Origin: Amoebophrya sp. A120
Taxonomy: Eukaryota > Sar > Dinophyceae > Syndiniales > Amoebophryaceae
Direction of reading: 5' to 3'
Assembly: GCA_905178155.1 (NCBI GenBank)
Contig: CAJINV010000012.1
Coordinates: 115,389-179,388, forward strand
DNA: 64,000 bases
In this document: positions 1 to 10,691 of the stretch, one piece after another
Layout of the letters: each line of letters opens with the position of its first letter
How positions within the stretch are numbered: the stretch's first letter is position 1
Position numbers and translations under genes: made by a program
The notes under the pieces: generated by a model
The model's input: only the letters and a program-made list of their open reading frames with translations
Databases searched by the model: none
What the model was told of the DNA's origin: nothing

Positions 1-2713
1 GGACGACCCCTTCTGTATTCGCACCCCGTTCTGGTATTTCACAGCCACCTCCTGTCCTGGCTTGCCCTCTATTCCATCGCCGTCTTGCTGGCCCCGCGCC
101 CACGTCCCGTCATACACATGCCCGTCGGGCCTGCAGTTTGTAAAACGGACCAGGAAGTACTTAGCGTTACAATTCTGAGATCAAAGCACACTGCTTGTCG
201 TGGTTCCAAAACGAAAAATGCCCGTAATGAACCCTCTAAAAATGAAAATGAAGAGCACACGACCACGCATATTAGAGTGAATATGAGGACGACGCCGGCC
301 CTCGTTCCTCGCACTACTTACCTTGTGATCATAGGTTAGTACTACACGACGCATGATGAAACTGCAAAAAGTAAAGGCTGTATTATACCATCGCATCTTG
401 CCGCGCCCATGTCGGTGGTTCTCCAGGAAGTTGCCCTCGTTCGATATGCGAGCAAAACTCATCTTGTTTAACTCGAATGCCCCAATCATGAACTTGTGTT
501 GCACATATCGCTTCATGTTGGTGATCATACTCGTGGTGCCACTACCACACGGTAGAAGGTAGCAGTAGCTTCTTTCCTAACATAGGTATCACCAAATACG
601 CTTGTTCCGCATGACAAACATACATTTTATTTATTCAATTTTCATAGGAAGAAACTCGTCCGTTTTGCTTCATTTCGCTCACGTACATGCTCGCCCGTCA
701 TTCCACGTCTGCTATGAACTGCAAAAGTATCGTACTAGTAGTAACCAGCCATGCTCCGGCTGCCGCCGGAGCGCAAGGCTGTTGGGCCGGGGCAAGGCTG
801 TTTGCCGCTCGGACCACAACCCCACGGGCCTAGTAGGCACAACGAAACGCACTGGATTCCTGCCGTCGATTTGCGCCGCGCCAAGCCGCAGGACCACTTG
901 CGCGCCTCCCGCGCCTGTGGGCGCTCTGCGCAGGGAGCAGCTGCAAAAAACGCCGGGGGCGAACAGAAGCCGCATGGCGGGAGAGGGTGGCGCGGGAGGG
1001 TGGCGCGAGAGGGGTGCGCGAGAGGGTGGCGCGAGAGGGTGGCGCGAGAGGGTGCGCGAGAGGGTGGCACGGAAAGGCGCCGAACAAAACAAGTCCGCGA
1101 ATGGCCTGCAGTGCGAAATATGGGCACTACCATGCGGATTCGCGCCCGCTTCTTTGTGCTTTTGCCCTCTCGCAGACCTCTCGCAGACCCTCTTTTTGGC
1201 CTCTTTTGGGGGTCCCCGCTAATAATCCGGCTATACTCGCGGGTAGAGGTCGACAGAGGTGGCCGAGAGGTGGCCAAGAGGGTCCGCGAGAGGTCGCCCC
1301 TTATTCGCAGCACCTCTCTCCACCTCTGTCGACCTCTCGCGCCCCCTCTTTTTGACCTCTCTGCGCCCTCTGTGCCACTTAGGCGGCGCCTAAGGGTGGG
1401 CGCTTACTGCGGGCCTTATTCGCGCACCCTCTCGCGGACCCTCTCGAACGGGGTCCCGCGCCACCTCTCCACCTCTGTCGACCTCTTTTCTACCTCTGTC
1501 GACCTCTTTTTTACCTCTCGGCCACCTCTCTGAGACCCTCTGTCTACCTCTTTTTTCGCATGAATATAATGTATAGTGATTGCAATACAAATTAGCTCAG
1601 CATGACAAATGGAATTTGTCATGCTGTTTTACCTTGAGAACGAGCTTTGTAATGCATAAATGCAATTACTACGAGTACGATACTTTTGCACAGGATATCT
1701 GCTTCCCCACGCCGATTTCTCCAGGGAAAAAATCACTTTTTGTGAGCAAAAACAATAAGATGCATATTCGTTTTTTTGTATGTGCGCCGAGGAAGCTCTT
1801 CTATGATGATAGAGGACATGCTGGCTCGAATATCGTGCATGACAAACAAACGGCTCAATGTAGAAGTGCTTGATGTAAAGTTATTTTTTGCCTCTGGATA
1901 GATGCTGCATGGAGTTGAAGAATGTGCCGTCGTACGTTGATTTCAGGCTCTTGTAGACACCTATAGTATAATTATGTTGTTGTTGGCTTTGTTTGCAGGT
2001 ACACATCATTTCATGATCATGTGCTGAAGCAGCGCAGCTAGCAGTTTCATTTTCATCATCACCAGCATCAACAAGTTCGCGCTTCAAAAAAGTAAGTACT
2101 TCACGCCGCTCTACTGCACCAGCTGGCCTTCTTCAAGCATGACACAAGCATTTATTTCCAGCTTTCAGCTATACCTCTCCCTTGTATGATGTCGTTTTGG
2201 AAGTCGCCCTCGTATTGGCTTCCGTCCTCCCAAACGTACTGACCCCTCCCGTGCTTCATGCCGTTGACATACTCGCCCACGTAGACAGATTTATCCTCGA
2301 ACCACACTTCGCGGCCTTACTACAGTGAAAAATGCCCCCACCCCCAAAGTTGCAAAAAATTATTGTGATGCGAAGTTTCCAAATGAAAACCTTTTGCCAT
2401 GCATGAAAGGAGTATGAATCTTTCTGATGCAGAGTCTAGGCGTGTATCGCATCGTTTGCATGACAAGTGCCACTCTTGCTGGGGTCTTTTGCAATACAAA
2501 TTTTTGCTATTCACGATTAGAAACCTGTGATGCTGATAGATGCAAGAGGGCAGATGTTTCATTTGGAAAGGTTTGCAATACAAATGCTCCCAAGTTCGGG
2601 GGTGGGGGCATTTTTCATTGTAATAGGCCTCTCCCATGCTTCTTGTCCTGCATCCACTGTCCTTCATACCTGGAGGTCGAGTTCGTGTGGGGCGTATTTT
2701 TTATACATTTATT
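1..2713 (-). CDS. MORN-repeat protein, partial (runs off left edge)
   Basis: MORN repeats (about 23 residues, Y-x-G-x-W/F...H-G-x-G) form rod-like, membrane- or cytoskeleton-associated scaffolds. Reading minus, exons are about 2713-2626, 2317-2175, 1960 to about 1904, about 1713-1704 joined to 713-687, about 450-389, and 130-1. Visible repeats include RYEGQWMQDKKHGRG, VYVGEYVNGMKHGRG, QYEGDFQNDIIQGRG, TYDGTFFNSMQHGVG, NFLENHRHGRGKMRWPDG and VYDGTWARGQQDGDG. Introns 2174-1961 (GTATAG...CTATAG) and 388-131 (GTATAA...TGCAG) are conventional. IEs interrupt the gene at 2318-2625, 1717-1900 and 714-1697. The joins after 1904 and near 450 are not exact. No start codon is assigned; a possible first exon opens at an ATG at 3030 but does not obviously join. 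The last codons lie left of the window. MORN assignment is firm, gene limits are not. Confidence 0.75.
714..1703. mobile_element. Introner element, family A, enlarged by internal GC-rich fold-back
   Basis: The left end ATGAACTGCAAAAGTATCG and the right end CGATACTTTTGCACAGGATA are family A termini normally about 150 bp apart; here they are about 980 bp apart. TCTGCT flanks both sides (708-713, 1698-1703). The extra 800 bp is rich in GAGAGGGTGGCGC-like units on the left and in their complement (CACCTCTC, CGACCTCT) on the right. Confidence 0.75.
970..1550. repeat. Fold-back of degenerate GAGAGG / CCTCTC tandem units
   Basis: Positions 970-1075 repeat GAGAGGGTGGCGC-like units; 1320-1550 repeat the complementary CACCTCTGTCGACCTCT units. 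The two blocks could pair, and they sit wholly inside the enlarged IE. The open frames across this block are products of the repeat, not genes. Confidence 0.7.
1717..1900. mobile_element. Introner element, family G (diverged)
   Basis: Ends resemble the other family G copies (TCTCCAGGGAAAAAATCAC and its counterpart near 1880-1900 ending GGATA). The flanking repeat is only GAT, and exact excision at it does not keep frame, so the splice point must shift by a base or two. Confidence 0.55.
2318..2625. mobile_element. Introner element, family J
   Basis: Inverted ends of the form GTGAAAAATGCCCCCACCCCC close a 308-bp element that interrupts a MORN exon. GGCCT occurs on both sides; removing the element and one GGCCT joins KKHGRG to REVWFED in frame. 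No GT-AG border is available. Confidence 0.8.
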
Positions 2714-3405
2714 TTCATATGCATAAGCGTAGGCGTTGCTTTTGGTTTTGCTACAGCTACTTGCGAAGCTGCATAATCTACTCTTGTTTCGGAAAACAGC
2801 TTGTATTTTTCTAATATTGTGATTTCACACCGACGACGAGCAAGCTGATGGAATCGTCCGTGTCCACCCCGCCGCGGCAAAAACTTCTACGAAGAACTTG
2901 TTCATCTTGTAGTTGGTTCGACTTGCCAACCGCACCAGTTCTTGCTGGGTTCTTTCTCGGCGGGCGCCGGCTTGCTGGTCCTGCTCTCCTTCGTTTCTCG
3001 TTGCTCTTGCTCCGCCTGCTGTCGGATCATGTAGTAGTTCCGATGCCGTTACGGCAACGGCTGCTCTCTACCGAGAATAGTGATCAGCTTTCCTACCGCG
3101 AAACAACCGTACGCGTACTAGGTCCGGGGGGCTACGAAATAAACAGGTTCTTGGACGTGCTTTGGTGTGATGCAGAAGCGACAGTGTCGTGGCTCGTCAA
3201 ATAAGGAACTTGACCCGCTTGATGTTCCTCGTGCTGTGCTTTGCTTTGGTCTTTACTTCCACAATTTTTTTGTTCAAGAAGGCTGCTGCACCGATAACCG
3301 ATAACCGCAGATCAGGATGAGGTACTAGAGCAGGTTCAGCTCAAGAATAGAGATGTTCATCCGGGAAGGACGTCGTCGGCTTGGGATCAACATCTTCTGG
3401 CACAA
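2714..3405. other. Intergenic between MORN gene and DUF268 gene
   Basis: The 5' end of the left MORN gene should lie here. A minus-strand frame opening at the ATG at 3030 (43 codons, charged, ending near 2902) could be its first exon but I could not place a splice. The 118-codon plus-strand frame at 2848-3204 has no recognisable motif. Confidence 0.4.
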
Positions 3406-6400
3406 CTAGACTTTCACCAAAGCTAAGTAACCGCCCTTCCTCAGGTACTCTTCTTGCTTTGCGGCGGGGGTTTGCTTTTGCTTCTCCCGTTCCAGCCAGG
3501 GGCTGCTAAACTCCAAATCGACCGCCCAACTCATCAGCAACCGGGCCCATCTATGAAGGCGTCAGGATCGAAATCAACAAAGTCGAAAAAATCAGGAAGG
3601 CAGATCATAGTCCTGAAAAGGGTTGCGAGTTGGGCTGCTGACTAGCATGACATAAGGGAGCCGAGCTCTTTGGCCCTAAACTACCGCATGACAGATTCGC
3701 TTCGAGAACGGGGAAAGTCTACAAGAACTGTCCCGCGCCGACTACAAACTGCAGGTCTAACTGGCATCGATTTTGTGCATCACATTTTTTTCGATTTTGT
3801 CGATTTCGAACCTGACACCCCCATACCACCCGCTGCGTCCGTAGTCTCGGCCGGCGTTGAAGTAAACCGTGTCGGAAGTCGTCTCTTCCAGCCATCCGCA
3901 ACTGTCGATGCACGCCGGCCCGAGAAAAAATTTCCCGAATTTTTTCGTGTGGCAGTGGATCAGCGCCATCGTTTGGACGTCCGCGAAGGGGTTCAGCGCA
4001 TCGCCGTACCGTCCCAACCCCGCGTGCTCGATGGAGGAGTAGGAAAACCACATGTCATATCCACTGCAAAAAGCATCGCACTCTTAGTAATTGCATTTAT
4101 ACATTACAAATTTCTTTCTCAAGACAAATCAGCATTACAAATAATTCAATTTGTAATGCTGGGCTAATTTGTAATGCAGTTTATACTAGTGCGATGCTTT
4201 TGCAGTTCATATGTCAAAATCGAAAGACACATCGCTCGTCAGTAGCTCGTGGAAAAACAAAAACCGCCATCGCTTGTGGGGGTATCGGGGTTGTATCGAC
4301 GTGCTTTTCTTCTCGTCGAAGACTCCGTCTAGCTCGTCCGGATGCCCCTCCACGGGTGGTTATGCATTACAAAAGCATCATTACTAGTAGTAGAAATCGC
4401 ATTACAAATAATTCGGTCAGCATGTTGACACATGGAATTTTTTGTCATGCTGTTTTACGTTGGGGTAGAGATAATTTGTAATGCATGACTGCGATTATAA
4501 TTGCTACGAGAAGTGCGATACAATTTTTGCACAGGATAGTGGTTTATCCTGTGCAAAAGTATCGCACTCGTACAAATGCTAATGCAAGTCTTGCATTACA
4601 AATCTTGTTTCCACGGCAAATCTGCATTACAAATTTTATTTCTCATGCTGAGGAAATTTGTAATGCATTTATACGAATACGATACTTTTGCACAGGATAG
4701 TGGTTTCCGGTAGTCAACCGTGGTTACGATCGCGGTGGGGAAGCTATCACATGCAAAAGTGTCTGGGTCTGGAGTGTTGCCGAGTTTGTCATGCATACTT
4801 TGCATGACCCAGGATGTCTGTAATGCACGCCCTAGCATCACAGATTTTTAGATGGCTTCCTGATGCCTACTCCGCATGACAAATGCTCTCCCGCCCGCGT
4901 AGCACCAACTAGACTCCTCTTGCTGGTCATGCAATACAGATTTTTTTAGAGTCCAAGGTTAGCATCACAAGTTCCAACCTTCCAGACCCAGACATTATTG
5001 CATTTGATAGAAGCGGTACAGCAGCAAAATCTCCATCCAGGGCTGCTCACTGCCCAGAACCGCGATTTTCAAATTAATTTCCTGCTGGCCCAGCAACACC
5101 GTTTTGTCGTTCTCGTTGTGCCAGGTCTATCAAAATGAGAAATCCCCCCGCCCCATATCAAAACGGAAATTTGTGATGCTGCTTCGTGGCCACAAATCAG
5201 CTTTGTATTGCAGAGAGGAATGGCGGCCAGATCCCCAGGCTAGGTAGGGGCTTATGTGTCTAGTTGTTCAGCATGGCAAACGGCTCCCCTTTAGGCCTAA
5301 CAGCATGACAAACCGCCTCCATAATGGGGCGAAAGCTTCTGCCCTTGTCTTCTTGCAAAACAGATGTGATTTGTGACCTCAAATCCGCAACACAAATTTT
5401 TGGACACATACCTTTTCAATGTGGGGAGGGGGGATTTTTCCTCTCAGTAAGGTCTTGTTCGAATTCGCGAAAAACGTATCGCGGTTCCGCATGATCGCCG
5501 CGTCAAGAATGAAGACCGTGTCGTCTTGGTAACTGGAAACGGTTTCGTTTACGAAATGGAGATATGCATTGCAGACGTATCGCGCTAGTATAAATTGCAT
5601 TACAAATCGACTTACCATTACAAATTGAATTTCTATTGCGGATTTGCCTTCAGAAAAATATTTGTAAATGCATAAACGCAATTAAAACGAGTGCGATACT
5701 TTTGCACTGCATAGGAGAAACACCAAATCGCTGTCCGTCCAGAGATTCAGTGCGTAGTCGCGCTTGAGCGCTCTCTATGAGATGCAAATGTGTCTGGGTC
5801 TGGAAACTTGTGATGCTAAAATGTGCACGATGAAAACGCTTCCGAATGCAGTCCGGCTTGACAACTTCCCAAAACGCTTTCTGATATGCAATCCGCATGA
5901 GAAACTGTGTTTTTGCATGACAAAAGAGGCTGCGACTTTTGTTGGTTATGCAATGCAGATTTTCTAGGTATGGAAAGCTAGCATTACAAGCTCCAACCTT
6001 CCAGACCCAGACATTTTTGCAATGCATACTCTCTTTTCCAAGATGTTGCGGTAAAGTTTCTGCTTGGTCTCCAGCGCAATCCGTCGGTTTTCCGACAACC
6101 CAGCGTGTCATGAATTGCAAAAGTATCGTTATCGTATTCCTATTCGGATAAATGCATTACAAATTTCCTCAGCACGAGAAATGAAATTTGTAATGCTGAT
6201 TTACCTTAAGAGATGAATGAGAAAGATTCGTAATGCATGACTGCAATACGAGTGCGATACTTTTGCACAGGATACGTGTTGCATCCACCCGAAAGGATTG
6301 CGGAGCAGCAGTTTTCCGAAGGTCTGCGCGTTCCATTTGTGCGACAGCTCTTCCTGGAGTGGCGGAGCGATGGGACGATTGTGGTCTTCGAATTGGGTAG

Positions 6401-9400
6401 TTTCCTCGTTGGCGAAAGAGCCGGGTTTGTAGTCCTCTTGCATCTGGTCGCCTTTCTCCTCGTCATTGTTCTCTAAATAAGAAGGTTTTGACGTACTAGA
6501 TTCTACTCCATCATCATGAACATGATCCCCCACGACCTCTCGTGCCCAGCTGTCGTTACTGGACTTCTGCATGTAGAACGCGTTCTTCTTTACCGCTTTT
6601 CCGTACAGCAAAAGATCGCGTCGGTAAATTTCTGGGATCCTCAAGGGCGGGGGCCACAGGTGCGACTCGGCCATGCGAAGCCCGGGGGACTGCTTCAACA
6701 GCTCGCACTTGGGGTAGACCAGTTTTTCGCTGATTTTTTCCATAATTTTCTCGTCTACTACTTGGTGGTGCTCTTGCAGTTGTTCCGCATTCGATCCTAT
6801 CTCGGTAGAACTTGCTGTGCCGCCCTGCTGTAGTGGCTCTTTATCCGCCACAAGTTCCCGCTGATAGTAAACGATCTCCCGACTCTGCACCTTATTTCGG
6901 GCGATTTCCCCACTGCAAACGTCCTCCCCGCACCCGATCCGCTGCAATGGTGCGAGTCTCTCGTAGTAGATCTTCGCTACATTGTCCATGAAATCCCCGA
7001 TTTTGGACGCCAGGTGGGCGAATTCCTGTTGGATGCGGAAGAGTTTGGTGCGCAGTTCGAAGATGTTTTGCTTGTAGAACTTCGCTATAACAAACTCGTC
7101 GATGTACTCCAACTCGTCTTCAATGGATTTCCGCAGCGAGGAGAGTAGTACAGCATTGCTGTCGTCACAGGGCGGGTCATCATGTTGTTCCTCGTGTTCT
7201 TGGCCCTTTTGCTGCTGTTCGCCATTCTGTAGTTCCTGTCCGGCATTGATTCGCAACCTTTGTTGTTGAACAAGAAGAACTTCCTGTACTTGCTTCTCCC
7301 GCCCCGCTACCACGCTTTTCCTGAACTTCTGCAAATGTTGCCAGTGATGGTTGAAGTAGGTGGTGTGCTCGATTAAAGGGAGAAGGAAGGAATGAAGCGT
7401 GATCGGCTGTCGGTGAAATGACTGCTGCTCGTCCTTGTAATCCGTCCCTTCGTAGTTATTCAAGTTCTCGACACCCCCGAGCACGATCCTCGTCGGCGCC
7501 AAATTCTCAATTTCCCCCGCAACGTCCTCACCGGTCAGCAAGGTTGTGTTGGTAGTCGGCTCGAAAAATGCGTCCGCGCGCCGTAACGCCTGCCGGATCT
7601 GCAGCGCCAGGTCTTCGTGGGTCGAGAGAATTTTCAGGAGTTTGAACATTTCTTTTGGGTGGGTGTAGCGACCGGTCGAAAAATCATGCGTCTTCGCTGG
7701 TGGACGTCGACCAAGAACTTCTTGTGTGCCGCCGCTTGATGTTCTTGCCACCGGCCCAACGACCTTCGCAAATTCTTCGTCCGTCTTTTGCATCTGCTGC
7801 TCCAGCGCTGTCGCGTCGAATGGAAGGTGAGCGTCGTGTAAAGATGCAGCCGTAGCATGATCATCTCCTTCGTTATCAGAATTTCTATCGGTCGCATTCA
7901 CCACGCCGAGCGCTTTCCCCAGGTCAATCTTCGAGGCCACCCTTCCGGTCCTGTCCCGCCCGAGCCCGTCCGCGTCTGGTGCAGCGGCTGCATCGTTATC
8001 AAGTGTAAAAATGTCTGGGTCTGGAAGAATGCGCGATTTGTCATGCTTCTCTGGCATGAGACTTAAACCTGTCATGCAGGTTACCCAAGATCCCCAATTT
8101 CCTGTCATGCAAAGACGCAGTTTGTCATGCAGAATAGGCAACACCTAGAAGCTCAGAAACTTGTCATGCTGAGCCAGCACTTATGGCCTCCTCATGATAC
8201 GCCACCCAGCATCACAAGTTTCCAGACCTAGACATTTTTACATTTGATAATCGTCTTGGAATAGCAAAGCGGCGTACTGAAAAATGTTCATCATTTCTCC
8301 GCTTTGCTCAGCCTTCTCCAGCATCTCCTCTTTCTCCCATATCAAATGCAAAAGTGTCTGGGTCTGCAAGATTGCCAGGTTTGTCATGCACATTTTGCAT
8401 GACTCCTGATGTCTGTGATGCATGCCCTAGCATCACAGATTTTGTGAGGGCTTCCTGATGCCTATACCGAATGACAAATGCTCCTTCCGTGTACGCAAAA
8501 CTTGGACTCTCTTTGCTGCTCATGCAATACAGATTTTTTTAGAATCCAAAATCAGCATGACAAGTTGGATTCTTCCAGACCCAGACAGTTTTGCAGTTGA
8601 TATCCCAGGTGTGAGCCCGGTAGTCGTGAATCAATGTCTGGATGTTCATCCTGTCCAGTTTCGACAGTGATAGAGTCGTGCCGGAAGCTGTTGTACTAGA
8701 GGACTCTTTGTTCGAGCTCGACGTGCCCGCTTGGTCCTCCTCGTTTGTGCTTCTGGAGGACAATACGTCAGGACTTGCATGATCCGTTCCGGTTTGAAGA
8801 ACTGAGTCTGTGGTGCCTCCACCTGCGTCAATCCTACTTGTTCCCCCTTTCACCCCCAAAACCCGACGATCTGGGTACAGCAGCTCCACTAATGGCATCA
8901 AAATTCTCCGCAGGATATTCTGGTACGTCTCACACGCGAACCTCGCCACGTCCCACAAATTCGGTTTCGCGGCATGCACCGCTTCATCTACGTTCGACAT
9001 TTTCTCAATGCCAAAAATGCTGCCGTCGGTATTCTCCGAGCGGAGGCAGGCCTGGTTCAATTTCAGCCCGATGTTGACTTTCTTGCCTGATGAAGTAGAT
9101 GATGAGCCAGATGATGGGTTTTTTGATGACTCATGATCTCCTTGACTTCCTACTTCTCCTGGTGCTGTTGTCATGTGAGATTCCTGGTCAACATCTTCGT
9201 GCTGCTCCACTCCACCTGCGTCCTCAGATGTAGTTCTGGTTTCTGATGGGAGGAGGTTGTCGATCTGTCCATCAAAAAAGGCGTCGTCATCGCTGTCACC
9301 TACAAGAAGTTCCGCCATTCCCAGCTTTCCCAAGCAGTAGCTGAGTTCTATCCACTGCAAAAGTGTCTGGGTCTGGAAGAATCCAACTTGTCATGCTGAT

Positions 9401-10113
9401 TTTGGATTCTAAAAAAATCTGTATTGCATGAGCAGCAAAGAGAGTCCAAGTTTTGCTACACGTCGGAAAGAGCATTTTCCATGCGGTATAGGCATCAGGA
9501 AGCCCTCACACAATCTGTGATGCTAGGGCATGCATCACAGACATCATGAGTCATCCAAAATGTGCATGACAAACCTGGCAATCTTCCAGAGGACCCAGAC
9601 ACTTTTACATTTGATAAGTTCCGCGGTTTCGCAATCTATGGTCTTCGTGTACAGGGGTGTGTCCCAGCAGCACCGGTTGAAATTCAGAGGTGAAGATGTC
9701 ATGCTGGAACCGCTAGAAGTACTACTGCCCGGATTATCGAAACAAACGTCGTTTGCGTTCGGACCCTCTACACAGCAATTTTCGTAGTTCAAATGGACAG
9801 CCCAGGGGTCGGTGAAGCAGAAAAACTCATCCCGGTAGAAGGTTAACTGGCCGGAAGGCTGGGCGAGGGCGAAGAAGAAGATCATGATGTTGCTGACGGT
9901 CAAAATTGTCGCTGCGAGCAGGGATAGAACCAGCGGAAAGGGACGACAGCGACCCGCGCTTCTCGTGCTGGTCGTCCGGAATAGGATTACTGCCAGATGA
10001 GTAGTTGAGGGTTTGGTGGAGGTTCCGCGTCCGGAACAAAATAAAACCCCATTTCCTCGTGGTCCGCCTCTACTCCGCCTTCGGTGCCGCATGTGTTGCA
10101 GTCGCGGCGCCAT
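3406..10113 (-). CDS. Type II membrane protein with C-terminal DUF268 domain
   Basis: DUF268 proteins have a methyltransferase-like fold and unknown function, seen in nematodes, fungi and algae, often behind a Golgi-type signal anchor. Exons (minus): 10113-9617, 9348-8603, 8339-8250, 7996-6275, 6108-6029, 5775-5714, 5562-5450, 5127-5008, 4744-4700, 4360-4212, 4057-3826, 3551-3406; about 1,330 residues. A basic N-terminus and one hydrophobic span (FPLVLSLLAATILTVSNIMI, about residues 60-85) precede a Cys-rich stretch with CCVEG, CFDN and RCCWD. A long glutamine- and glutamate-rich middle follows. The C-terminus carries the family motifs GSEQPW, VTTVDYRK, SYSSIEHAGLGRYGD and ALNPF. Start is the ATG at 10113; the frame 5' to it has only a TTG. 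All introns are IEs; none is GT-AG. Every join listed keeps frame when one target repeat is dropped. Substrate unknown; a lumenal glycan- or methyl-transfer role is only a guess. Confidence 0.85.
3552..3825. mobile_element. Introner element, family C
   Basis: Ends TATGAAGGCGTCAGGATCG and its counterpart CCTGACACCCCCATA. Flanks CCATC and CCACC (4 of 5 match). Excision joins the Gly-Trp of the DUF268 core to its last exon (ARLLMSWAVDLEF). Confidence 0.8.
4058..4211. mobile_element. Introner element, family A
   Basis: Ends TATCCACTGCAAAAAGCATCG and GATGCTTTTGCAGTTCATA, 154 bp. Target repeat TGTCA. Excision restores SFDFD-MWFSYSS of the DUF268 domain. Confidence 0.9.
4361..4538. mobile_element. 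Introner element, family A (first of a back-to-back pair)
   Basis: Starts TATGCATTACAAAAGCATC, ends TTTTTGCACAGGATA. It is separated from the next IE by only GTGGTT, which is also the sequence outside the pair on either side. Confidence 0.88.
4545..4699. mobile_element. Introner element, family A (second of a back-to-back pair)
   Basis: Starts TATCCTGTGCAAAAGTATCG, ends CGATACTTTTGCACAGGATA. Three copies of GTGGT(T) surround the pair. Removing both IEs and two repeats gives DYRKPPVEGHPDEL in frame, so the 6-bp spacer is probably not an exon. Confidence 0.88.
4745..5007. mobile_element. Introner element, family B
   Basis: Ends TATCACATGCAAAAGTGTCTGG and CCAGACCCAGACATTATTGC...GATA; 263 bp; target repeat GAAGC. 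Excision joins LLLYR to FPTAIVTTVDY. Confidence 0.9.
5128..5449. mobile_element. Introner element, family D
   Basis: Starts TATCAAAATGAGAAATCCCC and ends with the complementary GGGGGGATTTTTCC block; 322 bp; target repeat AGGTC. Excision joins ANSNKT to WHNENDKTV. Confidence 0.88.
5563..5713. mobile_element. Introner element, family A
   Basis: Ends TATGCATTGCAGACGTATCG and CGATACTTTTGCACTGCATA; 151 bp; target repeat GGAGA. Excision joins SDLVFL to HFVNETV. Confidence 0.9.
5776..6028. mobile_element. Introner element, family B
   Basis: TGTCTGGGTCTGG near the left end, CCAGACCCAGACA near the right; 253 bp; target repeat CTCTC. Excision joins NILEKR to ALKRDYALN. The right terminus (GCAATGCATA) is of the family A type. 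Confidence 0.9.
6109..6274. mobile_element. Introner element, family A
   Basis: Starts CATGAATTGCAAAAGTATCG, ends CGATACTTTTGCACAGGATA; target repeat CGTGT. Excision joins GWMQH to AGLSENRR. Confidence 0.9.
7997..8249. mobile_element. Introner element, family B
   Basis: TATCAAGTGTAAAAATGTCTGG to TCCAGACCTAGACA...GATA; 253 bp; target repeat ATCGT. Excision joins LLFQDD to NDAAAAPD. Confidence 0.9.
8340..8602. mobile_element. Introner element, family B
   Basis: TATCAAATGCAAAAGTGTCTGG to CCAGACCCAGACAGTTTTGC...GATA; 263 bp; target repeat TCCCA. Excision joins YRAHTWE to KEEMLEK. Confidence 0.9.
9349..9616. mobile_element. Introner element, family B with mixed ends
   Basis: The left end is TATCCACTGCAAAAGTGTCTGG, the right end CACTTTTACATTTGATA, so the outer 10 bp are not complementary although the inner repeat is. 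Target repeat AGTTC. Excision joins DCETAEL to SYCLGKLG. Confidence 0.9.
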
Positions 10114-10691
10114 GATCTCGGATCCGCCCGGCGTCGCCCTCTCGCGTAGAACTACGTCCTTTGTCAAACAATAAACAAAACCACGGACGCACCAGATAAG
10201 TACACGAGGTGGATGTCAAGAAGAAAACATCAAGACGGGGGCTTTCACAAAAACCAGGAGTAAACGTCGAAAGCTTTCATCCCGTTCAAGCAAATTTATG
10301 AAGCTGCAAAGAAAACGCAATACAAAACAGGAGAACGCCTACAACGAATAGGAGAAAGATAACATGTGGTCGTGGTAATGCAAGATAAAAACCGTTGTAA
10401 ACTGATGAGAAGCTACTAGTACTAGCAGCTTCACCTTCAGCTCATCGAAGACGTAGAACAGAAGGGGTTGCGTATGTCATCTGTGTGACGAGGGGCCCGG
10501 GGGACAAATAAATCAACGCCGTTGATGCGCAGGTCAGTAGAATGATATTGCAATCTAGCAGTAGTAGATGTTGGGAAATAATTGTGACTAAAGTGCTGAT
10601 GTGTGAGATAGCTGCGATCATAGGATTAGGCGACAACTAGAGACAGAATCACATTCGCAAGAAAAATCACCACAACCCCAATCAGATATCC

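Noticed and set aside
712-1533. Arg-rich frames at 0.7-1.5 kb as coding
   Set aside because: They are translations of GAGAGG/CCTCTC tandem repeats inside an enlarged IE.
3670-4167. 165-codon plus-strand frame
   Set aside because: It is the antisense shadow of the DUF268 core exon and its flanking IE.
4058-6274. CRISPR-like array, suggested by recurring short words at regular spacing
   Set aside because: The recurring words are the ends and interiors of inverted-repeat elements separated by coding exons; there are no uniform repeats and spacers and the genome is eukaryotic.
6201-8144. A 647-codon continuous frame as a stand-alone gene
   Set aside because: Both ends of the frame translate IE sequence; the real exon is 7996-6275 within the DUF268 gene.
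10114-10167. Longer N-terminus MTKDVVLRE for the DUF268 gene
   Set aside because: It would begin with TTG; the ATG at 10113 is directly before the basic region and membrane anchor.
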